Shown piece by piece: positions 1 through 6,090 of a stretch of DNA of 11,879 nt. The notes beneath the pieces are model-generated. The model made no database searches and was not told where the DNA came from. It saw only the letters and a list, made by a program, of their open reading frames with translations. This DNA is from Candidatus Krumholzibacteriota bacterium (GTDB lineage Bacteria; Krumholzibacteriota; Krumholzibacteriia; Krumholzibacteriales; Krumholzibacteriaceae). Each line of letters opens with the position of its first letter. Position 1 is the stretch's first letter. A program made the position numbers and the translations under genes. The stretch spans positions 1 through 11,879 of the forward strand of contig JAUWMD010000049.1 in NCBI GenBank assembly GCA_030613345.1, in the 5' to 3' direction.

Positions 1-1
1 A

Positions 2-229
2 ATAGCCGAGCTCGTCGTGAGCGATTCGGCCAGGCTCGTGGGAAAGACGCTCGCCGAGTCGGGCCTTTCAAGCAGCGCCATACTCGTCCTGGCCATCCGA
101 AGGAAGCACGGCATGGTGCCCGCGCCCAAGGCGGGGGAGAAGATCCTGCCCGATGACAGGCTCATCTGCTTCGGCCTTCTCGACAACATAGCCTCGGCCG
201 TCGGGGAGGATCCGGAAGTCATGGAATAA
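2..229 (+). CDS. RCK_C (TrkA-C) domain protein, C-terminal fragment
   Basis: The reading frame is open to the left window edge, so this is the last 75 codons of a longer gene; the GTG at 17 is internal, because IAELV just before it continues the domain. The visible pattern is a hydrophobic strand, then LVGKTLAESGL, then VLAIRR, then a proline-glycine stretch, then DDRLICFG. This is the usual layout of the RCK_C ligand-binding domain found at the C-terminus of Trk/Ktr regulators, K+ channels and some antiporters or SLC13-type transporters, where it binds a small ligand and gates transport. The partner domain lies outside the window, so the transporter type cannot be named. It converges with ino1, with a shared terminator between them. 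Confidence 0.7.
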   Translation: MAELVVSDSARLVGKTLAESGLSSSAILVLAIRRKHGMVPAPKAGEKILPDDRLICFGLLDNIASAVGEDPEVME

Positions 230-258
230 AAAAGGCCCGCTGATAAAGCGGGCCTTTT
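230..258. terminator. bidirectional Rho-independent terminator
   Basis: A perfect 7-bp stem GGCCCGC (234-240) / GCGGGCC (248-254) with a 7-base loop is flanked by AAAA on the left and TTTT on the right. It therefore works on either strand. It sits between two convergent genes, the RCK_C gene (stop 229) and ino1 (stop 278), and can end both transcripts. Confidence 0.9.
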
Positions 259-277
259 CCTTGTTATAAACTGCAGG

Positions 278-1591
278 TCAGTCGTAATATTCCTGGCCGA
301 GGTGCGTGATCATCTCCTCGCCCTGGATGTACCGAAGCGTGTTCTTCAGCTTCATCAGCTGGATGAACAGGTCATGCTCGGGATAGAGTTCCGGAGCGTG
401 CTGCGGCGACTTGTAATAGAACGACAGCCATTCCTGAACGCCATTGAACCCGATCCTCTGCGCGAGGTCCATGAAGAGCGCGAGGTCGAGCACGATCGGC
501 GCGGCGAGGATCGAGTCGCGGCAGAGGAAGTCGATCTTGATCTGCATCGGGTAGCCGAGCCATCCGAACAAATCGATGTTGTCCCAGCCTTCCTTGGTGT
601 CGCCGCGAGGCGGGTAGTAGTTGATCCTCACCTTGTGGTAGAAGTTGTCGTACAGCGCGGGGTAGAGCTCCGGCTGGAGGATATGCTCCAGAACGGAGAG
701 TTTGCTCTCCTCCTTCGTCTTGAACGACTCGGGATCGTCGAGGACCTCGCCGTCGCGGTTGCCGAGGATGTTCGTAGAGAACCAGCCGCCAAGGCCGATC
801 ATCCGTGCCTTGAGACCCGGTGCGAGAATCGTCTTCATAAGAGTCTGGCCAGTCTTGAAGTCTTTTCCGCAGATGGGAGCGCTGTTTTCCCTGGCCAGCG
901 CCATCAGGGCGGGGATATCGATCGTGAGGTTGGGCGCCCCGTTGGCGAAGGGGATGCCCATCTTGAGCGCGGCGTAGGCGTATACCATGCTCGGCGCGAT
1001 CTCGGGGCTGTTCTCCTTCATCGCCTTCTCGAAGGCCTCGATCGTCTCGTGCGCGGCGGTCGGCTTCATGAAGATCTCCGTGCTGGCGCACCACACTATG
1101 ACGAGCCTGTCGCAGCCGTTCTCTTCCTTGAAGTTCTTCATGTCGTCCATCAGCTGCTGCGCGAGATCGTACCAGTTGTCGCCCTTCTTCACCCACTCGC
1201 CGGAGAGCTTCTTGACGTACTTCTGGTCGAATACGGCCTTCATCGGCTTTATTCCCTCGAGGAAGTCCTTTACCCCGTAGAGGAGCTCCTTCTCGAGGAC
1301 GCCGGCCTTCATCGCGGCCTCGTAGCAGTTGTCCTCGAAGATGTCCCAGCCGCCGAACACGAGGTCGTCGAGCCCGGCCAGCGGGATGAAGTCCTTGATG
1401 GCGGGGGTCCTGTTGTCGGTCCTCTTGCCGAGGCGGATCGTGCCCATCTGGGTCAGCGATCCGATCGGTTTCGCGAGGCCGCGGCGGACCGACTCGACAC
1501 CGGCGATGAACGTCGTCGCTACAGCGCCCATCCCGGGGGTCAGGATTCCGAGCTTTCCCTTCGGCTTTACGGGCTTGTTCTTGATCTCCAT
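278..1591 (-). CDS. ino1: inositol-3-phosphate synthase (myo-inositol-1-phosphate synthase)
   Basis: This cytoplasmic NAD-dependent enzyme isomerises D-glucose 6-phosphate to 1D-myo-inositol 3-phosphate, the committed step of inositol synthesis. The 437-residue product is close to the size of bacterial members. Visible motifs are the N-terminal nucleotide-binding loop LGILTPGMGAVA (residues 14-25), the family block GKDFKTGQTLMKT (242-254), the active-site block STNILGNRDGE (272-282) followed by the lysine-rich FKTKEESK (290-297), and DSILAAPIVLDLALF (359-373). The ATG at 1591 is preferred over the one at 1639 because AAAGGAAAA lies just upstream and the protein then starts right before the Rossmann strand. 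It is divergent from a LysR regulator and next to an inositol-monophosphatase gene, completing the two-step pathway. The fate of the inositol (lipid, solute or thiol cofactor) is not visible here. Confidence 0.95.
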   Translation of the reverse strand: MEIKNKPVKPKGKLGILTPGMGAVATTFIAGVESVRRGLAKPIGSLTQMGTIRLGKRTDNRTPAIKDFIPLAGLDDLVFGGWDIFEDNCYEAAMKAGVLEKELLYGVKDFLEGIKPMKAVFDQKYVKKLSGEWVKKGDNWYDLAQQLMDDMKNFKEENGCDRLVIVWCASTEIFMKPTAAHETIEAFEKAMKENSPEIAPSMVYAYAALKMGIPFANGAPNLTIDIPALMALARENSAPICGKDFKTGQTLMKTILAPGLKARMIGLGGWFSTNILGNRDGEVLDDPESFKTKEESKLSVLEHILQPELYPALYDNFYHKVRINYYPPRGDTKEGWDNIDLFGWLGYPMQIKIDFLCRDSILAAPIVLDLALFMDLAQRIGFNGVQEWLSFYYKSPQHAPELYPEHDLFIQLMKLKNTLRYIQGEEMITHLGQEYYD

Positions 1592-1639
1592 ATTCAGTTT
1601 TCCTTTCAGATGAGTGGTGGTCAGGATACCTTTCGGCAA

Positions 1640-1667
1640 ATCTTACCCTCTTGACGGGATTAATCAA
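1640..1667 (-). promoter_or_regulatory. candidate sigma70-like promoter for ino1
   Basis: Read on the minus strand there is a -35-like TTGATT (1662-1667), a 16-base spacer and a -10-like TAAGAT (1640-1645), about 50 bases upstream of the ino1 ATG. It faces the regulator promoter and is interleaved with it, a geometry common for divergent LysR-controlled pairs. It is a motif match only. Confidence 0.45.
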
Positions 1668-1679
1668 ATTTATTATATT
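1651..1679 (+). promoter_or_regulatory. candidate sigma70 promoter for the LysR-suhB operon
   Basis: TTGACG (1651-1656), a 17-base spacer and TATATT (1674-1679) give a near-consensus housekeeping promoter. Transcription would start near 1686, leaving a very short leader of about 17 bases before the ATG at 1703. The AAGGA at 1686-1690 would then sit almost at the mRNA 5' end, so the start site could be slightly upstream of this estimate. Confidence 0.55.
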
Positions 1680-1687
1680 AATAATAA
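1670..1687. promoter_or_regulatory. AT-rich inverted repeat, candidate LysR-family operator
   Basis: TTATTAT (1670-1676) and ATAATAA (1681-1687) form 7-bp arms around a 4-base centre. The repeat covers the -10 box of the regulator promoter, so a protein bound here would block the regulator's own transcription, the usual autorepression mode of LysR regulators. An identical AAATTTAT octamer occurs at 1666-1673 and 1697-1704, 31 bases apart (about three helical turns). AT-rich DNA produces such repeats by chance, so confidence is modest. Confidence 0.35.
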
Positions 1688-1702
1688 GGATAAACTAAAT
1701 TT

Positions 1703-2629
1703 ATGGATATGAGGGTTTTAAAATACATGCTGAGCGTCGAGGAGACCGGCAGCATCACAGCCGCGGCGAGGGCGCACTTCGTCACGCAGCCGGCTGTGAG
1801 CATCCAGCTCAGGAAGCTCCAGGAGGAGCTCGGGACGACCCTTTTCGAGGTCGTCGGGAGGAAAGTGCGGTTCACCGAGGCGGGGAAGAAGGTCCTCGAC
1901 TACGCAAGAAGGATGTCGGCGCTGGAGAGGGAGATGGCGGGGGAGATCTCGGGGATAGCCGGGCTGGCAAGCGGAGAGCTGTCTATCGGAACGATAGACG
2001 CGGCGAGCATCTACATCCTGCCCGTGGTCTATTCCTCCTTCCGGAGACAGTATCCCGGAATAGAGCTGCGGGTCGATGTATCGTCTACGTCACCCCTGCT
2101 CGAGAGGATGCTCGACGGGAGGCTCGATTTCGTCGTCGGGACCCTTTCGGCGGAAAAGAGGGCGGGAGTGGAGGAGATAGAGATCTTCAGGGAGAAACTC
2201 GTTCCCATTGCCCCGCCGGACCATCCCGCCGCGGCGCGGCGCGGCGTAGACGTCGAGACATTCGCCGGGCATCCGTTTATCTCATTCCACCGCGAGTCGG
2301 TGACGAGGCGCATGATCGAGTCCGCCCTGCTCGAGATGGGCGTGACGCTCGAGGTGGCGATGGAGATCGACAGCCAGGAGGCGATAAAGAATCTCGTTGC
2401 TTCGGGGCTGGGGCTCTCGATCCTTCCGCACGAGACGGTGAGGGGGGAGATCGAGAGGGGCTTGCTCGCGCGATCGCGTGTGAAGGGGTTGAAGATAGAG
2501 AGGTCGATCGGCCTGATGATACCGGAGAAGAGACATGTCACCGCTGCGGCAAGGGCGTTTCTCGAAGTGATGAAAGCGGAGTTGAAGATCGATATTCATG
2601 GAGCAGATGAAAGGGACGGAGATGGATAA
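1703..2629 (+). CDS. LysR-family transcriptional regulator
   Basis: This 308-residue DNA-binding regulator has the standard two-part LysR layout. The N-terminal winged helix-turn-helix spans about residues 1-60, with the signature region SITAAARAHFVTQPAVSIQ (17-35) and LQEELGTTLFEVVGRKVRFT. A linker helix follows, then an effector-binding domain starting at LSIGTIDAA and including LVASGLGLSILPHE. The ATG at 1703 gives the usual N-terminus (MDMRVLKYML) and is preceded by AAGGA at 12 bases; the ATG at 1709 is too far from it. The gene is divergent from ino1 and overlaps the downstream inositol-phosphatase gene, so the likely role is control of inositol synthesis, perhaps with inositol or a sugar phosphate as effector. 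That role is inferred from position; the effector cannot be read from sequence. Confidence 0.92.
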   Translation: MDMRVLKYMLSVEETGSITAAARAHFVTQPAVSIQLRKLQEELGTTLFEVVGRKVRFTEAGKKVLDYARRMSALEREMAGEISGIAGLASGELSIGTIDAASIYILPVVYSSFRRQYPGIELRVDVSSTSPLLERMLDGRLDFVVGTLSAEKRAGVEEIEIFREKLVPIAPPDHPAAARRGVDVETFAGHPFISFHRESVTRRMIESALLEMGVTLEVAMEIDSQEAIKNLVASGLGLSILPHETVRGEIERGLLARSRVKGLKIERSIGLMIPEKRHVTAAARAFLEVMKAELKIDIHGADERDGDG

Positions 2630-3437
2630 AAGGATTGAGGCGGCGAGGGAGGCGGTCCTGGCCGCGGGAGAAGTGGTAAGGGAGAGATTCGGCGCACGGT
2701 CCGGCGACGTGGAGGAAAAGGGCAGGAACGACTATGTCACCGGAACGGACAGGGCGAGCGAAGAGTTGATTGTCTCGATGCTGACCGCCGCGTTTCCCGA
2801 TATCCCCGTTATGGCCGAGGAGGGCGGCGGCAGCATCGGCGAGAAGCTCTTCTGGGTGATCGATCCTCTCGACGGGACGACCAACTTCATACACGGGTAT
2901 CCACAGGTGGGAGTGAGCGTCGCGCTGATAGAGGACAGAAAGCCTGTTGTCGGGGTTATTTACGATCCGCTGAGAGACGAGCTTTTCGAGGCGGGCAGTG
3001 GAGAGGGAGCCTTCTGCAACGGTCGGTCCCTGTCCGTCTCTCCCGCACAGAGCCTGGAAGAATGTCTTCTCGGCACGGGATTTCCCTTCCGCACTTACGA
3101 ATACCTCGATCCGTACCTCGATACATTCAGGAAGCTCTTTCTCAACTGCCGGGGAGTGAGGCGCGCCGGCGCGGCCGTTCTCGACCTCGCGCACGTGGCG
3201 GCGGGGAGGCTCGATGGATTCTGGGAACTGTACCTCAAGCCGTGGGACATGGCGGCCGGAGCATTGATGATCACCGAGGCGGGGGGGATCGTGACCGATT
3301 TCTTCGGAGACGGCGATTTTCTCGCGGCGGGGAATATCGTTGCGGGGAACCGGACGATACACGGCGGGATCCTGAAGGTGACCACCGGGTCGTTTACCAG
3401 AGAGGGAGTGGCCGCACTGGCGAACGGCCTGATATAG
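2622..3437 (+). CDS. suhB: inositol-1-monophosphatase family phosphatase (SuhB-like)
   Basis: This Mg2+-dependent phosphatase most likely removes phosphate from the product of Ino1 to release myo-inositol. The 271-residue product has the family's metal-binding set: AEE (residues 65-67), DPLDGTTNF (81-89), and WDMAAGALMITEAGG (208-222) with the third-metal Asp209. The ATG at 2622 is chosen over 2598 because AAAGGGACGGAG lies directly before it and the protein then begins with the usual helix (KRIEAAREAVLAAGEVVRERF). It overlaps the LysR gene's last 8 bases, indicating translational coupling in one operon. Family members also include histidinol-phosphatase, CysQ and archaeal-type fructose bisphosphatase; only the ino1 neighbour favours inositol phosphate as substrate. 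Confidence 0.92.
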   Translation: MDKRIEAAREAVLAAGEVVRERFGARSGDVEEKGRNDYVTGTDRASEELIVSMLTAAFPDIPVMAEEGGGSIGEKLFWVIDPLDGTTNFIHGYPQVGVSVALIEDRKPVVGVIYDPLRDELFEAGSGEGAFCNGRSLSVSPAQSLEECLLGTGFPFRTYEYLDPYLDTFRKLFLNCRGVRRAGAAVLDLAHVAAGRLDGFWELYLKPWDMAAGALMITEAGGIVTDFFGDGDFLAAGNIVAGNRTIHGGILKVTTGSFTREGVAALANGLI

Positions 3438-3459
3438 GATGGAAGGCCGGTGCGGTCAT

Positions 3460-3493
3460 AAAAAAGGGGGAGCGCCCCGCCAGGCTCTCCCCC
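3460..3493 (-). terminator. Rho-independent terminator of the lipoprotein gene
   Basis: Read on the minus strand, GGGGGAG (3493-3487) and CTCCCCC (3472-3466) form a 7-bp stem with a 14-base loop, followed at once by TTTTTT (3465-3460). It lies 18 bases past the stop of the minus-strand lipoprotein gene. The plus strand has no T-run after the hairpin, so it is not an efficient terminator for the suhB operon as judged by sequence. Confidence 0.8.
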
Positions 3494-3511
3494 TCGCGCA
3501 AGAGGTGGATA

Positions 3512-4669
3512 TCACATCCTGTCGTTGCAAAGCATGCCCCAGATACCCTTGAAGTATCCCTGGCCTGCAGATGTGACCCACTCTCCTTTCAGGCGTCCCT
3601 TTACGCCGTGATTGCGGCCGTACCACAGGCCCTCGAACGATCCCATCTCATTGATCGAATCGTATGCCAGGGTCGGGTAGACGTCCCAGTCACCGGCGAG
3701 AATTCCCATGAATTCGCCCCTCGGGTTGATATACTTTCCGAAGAACTTGCGTTCTCCGGCGCTGTTTACGCCATAGATTCCTCTCAGGTGGCCGACGGCC
3801 CATCCTCTCTCGCTTACCCAGATGCCCTTGAAGTGACCGAGGATTATGCCCCGTATCTTGCCCGTATCGGGATTGATTAGGGTGTCGGGCTCATCGACCC
3901 TGTTCCACTTGCCGAGGAGATATCCGTTCGGGCAGCCTGGGAGTATCCTGTGGCTGCCGATCGCCATGTAGTTGTTGCACCTGTCGACGGGCTCCATGAT
4001 CCTGAGGGCTTCGAGCTCGTCCAACGTGAAGGTCCGCTCGTACGGGCCGGCGACTATGGTCAGTGTCGGCTCGGGGATCTCCTCGTCGGGAATGCCGGGC
4101 TGTGCTGTGATCGAATCGGGCGCAGGCGGCGGCGGAACTATCAGGCGGACCTGGATGCCGTCCACATGCGGACAGGTCGTCGATTTCCACCTGATTGTGT
4201 TCGGTCCCGTACGGACGATCTCGTCGTTCGCGTCGAATTTGAGGACGCGCTCTATGACAATCACTCCGCCCTCGAGCTTCATACCCCCGGACCAGTCGAC
4301 GGGGCAGCAGTCGGTGACCGTGGAATTGTCGATGGCGTTTACCATCCTGCCCCACAGCGCGCGGAAGCGGTATATCCTGACGCCGTACCTGCGCTCCATC
4401 TCGCGGACATGTTCCTGGTTGCGGAGCGGGTCCTGATAGTCGCAGTCCTCGCCCTCTCCCGCTTCAAGCGTCTGAAATGTCTCCGAGTCGCCGAATAGCG
4501 GCTCCTCGTCCGTCTCCGTGAATCCGCCCGTTGGCGAATCGAGATCGACGACCTGAAGCGGGAGATCGCCCGAGTTATCGGGAGATGTCGGGTCGTCGCT
4601 TACCGATTCGCATCCGGCCGCGATCATGGCGAAGACGAGGATCATCGAAAATGCAAGGTATCTCTTCAT
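3512..4669 (-). CDS. putative lipoprotein with C-terminal glycine/aromatic repeats
   Basis: I do not recognise the family. The 385-residue protein begins with a lipoprotein signal (MKRYLAFSMILVFAMIAAGC), with lipidated Cys20 followed by Glu rather than Asp, so outer-membrane anchoring is plausible. Residues 21-75 are acidic and probably disordered. Residues 90-245 look like a beta-rich domain containing several cysteines (Cys121, 122, 166, 231, 246) that could form disulfides. Residues 249-380 hold repeated short units of the type G-x-hydrophobic-x-G-x-aromatic, such as GYLLGKW, GHFKGIW, GHLRGIY, GSFEGLW, GRLKGEW and GYFKGIW, suggesting a repetitive beta sheet reminiscent of MORN-like hairpins. 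AAGGAG lies 6 bases before the ATG. It is monocistronic, with its own terminator. Function unknown. Confidence 0.8.
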   Translation of the reverse strand: MKRYLAFSMILVFAMIAAGCESVSDDPTSPDNSGDLPLQVVDLDSPTGGFTETDEEPLFGDSETFQTLEAGEGEDCDYQDPLRNQEHVREMERRYGVRIYRFRALWGRMVNAIDNSTVTDCCPVDWSGGMKLEGGVIVIERVLKFDANDEIVRTGPNTIRWKSTTCPHVDGIQVRLIVPPPPAPDSITAQPGIPDEEIPEPTLTIVAGPYERTFTLDELEALRIMEPVDRCNNYMAIGSHRILPGCPNGYLLGKWNRVDEPDTLINPDTGKIRGIILGHFKGIWVSERGWAVGHLRGIYGVNSAGERKFFGKYINPRGEFMGILAGDWDVYPTLAYDSINEMGSFEGLWYGRNHGVKGRLKGEWVTSAGQGYFKGIWGMLCNDRM

Positions 4670-5027
4670 CCTCTGCTCCTTCCGATCGGTGAATTACAGG
4701 TTCCCTGTCTGTCTGATTTACAATAAATGCCCGATTCAGTGTTCCGGTACCACCTTCACATCCAGGAACCTTGCAGGAGAGGTGCCGAATTGCAACTCCA
4801 GAAAATATATCATGTAACTATCTTATTTGCAATATGATACCTGTACGCATAAAAATCATTCAACCTCTCTTTACAGCCAGGACCGTACCATACAGTACAC
4901 ATTCGGCGTACAGGCTGTCCACGCTGGTACACAATCGACGATGGTCTCAAAAGCGTGAAACAAGATCGAGTCGACCTGCGTATCACAATACAGATGAAAC
5001 GTTTTGATCAGAGACGGAGGACGACTG
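4670..5027. other. 358-base divergent intergenic region
   Basis: No convincing gene lies here; the short ORFs lack ribosome-binding sites and family character. It must contain the promoters of the minus-strand lipoprotein gene and of the plus-strand secreted-protein gene. Visible signals are two TTGCAA hexamers (4790-4795 and 4827-4832), and an imperfect dyad ACAGCC (4872-4877) / GGCTGT (4913-4918) enclosing GTAC tetramers. GTAC occurs four times between 4885 and 4930. Confidence 0.5.
4827..4855 (+). promoter_or_regulatory. weak sigma70-like promoter candidate for the 5028 gene
   Basis: TTGCAA (4827-4832), a 17-base spacer and TAAAAA (4850-4855) resemble a promoter with a poor -10 box. It would leave a leader of about 165 bases that includes the GTAC-containing dyad at 4872-4918. 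Confidence 0.25.
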
Positions 5028-5594
5028 ATGAAGAAGAGATTGCCCCTGATCGCCCTGGCCCTGATTGTTTCCGTGATGTTCACGGCGGATGCCGAATCGA
5101 GCAGGCGATGCAGATACGATGACGACTCGACCTTCAAGGCGAAGAGCATCGATTTCGAAGACGGCACTCTCGTGATCGAACATGAGGACGAGGAGTGGAT
5201 CGTCGAGATCACGAAAGAGTACGAGCTCTGCATCGACGGCCGCAGAGTCAGGACGAACAGGCAGCAGAAAAAGCTCCTCCGGCGCTACTACCGCGACTAC
5301 GAGGAAATAGAGGAACTGGCCGCCGAGATCGGCAAAGAGGGAGCGAGGATTGGCCTGGCGGGGGCGAAGCTCGGCGTAAGCGCAGTGGCATGCGCGGCGA
5401 AGCTCCTCCTCGAGGACTACGACTGCGACGATATGGAAGACGAGATCGAGATAAAGTCCGATGATCTCGAGAAGATGGCCAGGAAGCTCGAAAAGAAGGC
5501 AGAGAAGATCGAGGACATGGCCGACGATCTCGAGAGGACGCACAAGAAACTGAGAAGATCGATCCCCGAGCTCGGAGACCTGGAAGACTTCTGA
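5028..5594 (+). CDS. small secreted charged-helix protein, possibly YggN/DUF2884-like
   Basis: The ATG at 5028 is chosen because GGAGGA stands about 6 bases upstream and a clear signal peptide follows (MKKRLPLIALALIVSVMFTA, cleavage likely near Ala22). The mature protein of about 166 residues should be periplasmic or exported. It starts with a beta-rich segment (KSIDFEDGTLVIEHEDEEWIV), then CIDGRRV, then a helix rich in Tyr/Arg/Glu, a glycine/alanine-rich segment (GARIGLAGAKLGVSAVA), and a strongly charged Lys/Glu/Asp helix (about 136-180) likely to form a coiled coil. The order strand, DGRRV, helix and small-residue helix recalls YggN/DUF2884 proteins, but I cannot confirm membership. It is followed 38 bases later by a membrane-protein gene, probably in the same operon. 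Confidence 0.8.
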   Translation: MKKRLPLIALALIVSVMFTADAESSRRCRYDDDSTFKAKSIDFEDGTLVIEHEDEEWIVEITKEYELCIDGRRVRTNRQQKKLLRRYYRDYEEIEELAAEIGKEGARIGLAGAKLGVSAVACAAKLLLEDYDCDDMEDEIEIKSDDLEKMARKLEKKAEKIEDMADDLERTHKKLRRSIPELGDLEDF

Positions 5595-5632
5595 TAGAGC
5601 TCTGGCGAAATGCCGAAAGGAGTGGGGCACAT

Positions 5633-6019
5633 ATGGAGCAGCATATAACGATACTGGGTGTTCTTCATATAGCGTGGGGGGCGCTCGGTATTCTCACCGC
5701 GATGATCGTGTTCACCGCCGTGGTAGGAGGGGGGATGCTCTCCTGCGATCCCGATGCGATGGCGATCACGTCGATAGTCGGCACCTCGATCTCGTTCTGC
5801 CTGCTCCTTCCCTGCCTGCCCGGACTGATCGGCGGCATAGGAATACTCAAGTACAGGCAGTGGGCGAGGATCACGCTTCTCGTGGCTGGCTTTATCAACC
5901 TGCTCATCGTCCCGTTCGGGACGATACTCGGCATCTACACGATCTGGGTGTTGATGAATATCGAGGTCAAGGACATGTTCGATAATCGGGCTGCCGGCGT
6001 TGCTGTGAAGGGGGAATAA
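5633..6019 (+). CDS. small membrane protein with four predicted helices
   Basis: The 128-residue product is almost entirely hydrophobic, with probable transmembrane segments at about residues 7-32, 45-70, 77-93 and 95-110, a short polar loop around CDPDAM, and a hydrophilic C-terminal tail. The pattern LPGLIGGIGILKYRQWAR, then GFINLLIVPFGTILGIYTIWVL, resembles small uncharacterised membrane proteins frequent in environmental diderms. No catalytic motif is visible. AAAGGAG lies 10 bases before the ATG. It probably belongs to an operon with the secreted protein ending 38 bases upstream; no terminator separates them. Function unknown. Confidence 0.8.
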   Translation: MEQHITILGVLHIAWGALGILTAMIVFTAVVGGGMLSCDPDAMAITSIVGTSISFCLLLPCLPGLIGGIGILKYRQWARITLLVAGFINLLIVPFGTILGIYTIWVLMNIEVKDMFDNRAAGVAVKGE

Positions 6020-6078
6020 TGACCATGCTGAAGGAAATCATAATCGAGTTATTCTACATGATCAGGTACGGGATCTGA
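6019..6078 (+). CDS. possible 19-residue micro-ORF coupled by TAATG
   Basis: The stop of the membrane-protein gene overlaps an ATG by one base (TAATG), and GGGGGA lies just before it, so re-initiation would be possible. The 19-codon frame encodes a hydrophobic, partly charged peptide (MTMLKEIIIELFYMIRYGI). It may be a real small membrane peptide or chance; length alone cannot decide. Confidence 0.22.
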   Translation: MTMLKEIIIELFYMIRYGI

Positions 6079-6090
6079 CAGCCCCGTGTA

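Noticed and set aside
302..1654. 450-codon plus-strand open frame and 431-codon second minus-strand frame over ino1
   Set aside because: Both are shadows of the confidently identified ino1; neither shows a family pattern or a plausible start context.
2538..3362. 274-codon minus-strand frame over the suhB-like gene
   Set aside because: The plus-strand frame carries the full IMPase motif set; the antisense translation is Arg/Pro/His-rich and featureless.
4626..5007. Two short plus-strand ORFs (63 and 78 codons) in and near the intergenic region
   Set aside because: No ribosome-binding sites, no recognisable composition, and one begins inside the antisense of the lipoprotein signal sequence.
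6065..6090. ACGGG...CCCGT hairpin between the convergent plus-strand operon and the patatin gene
   Set aside because: The stem is only about 5 bp and no T-run follows on either strand, so it is not a supported terminator.
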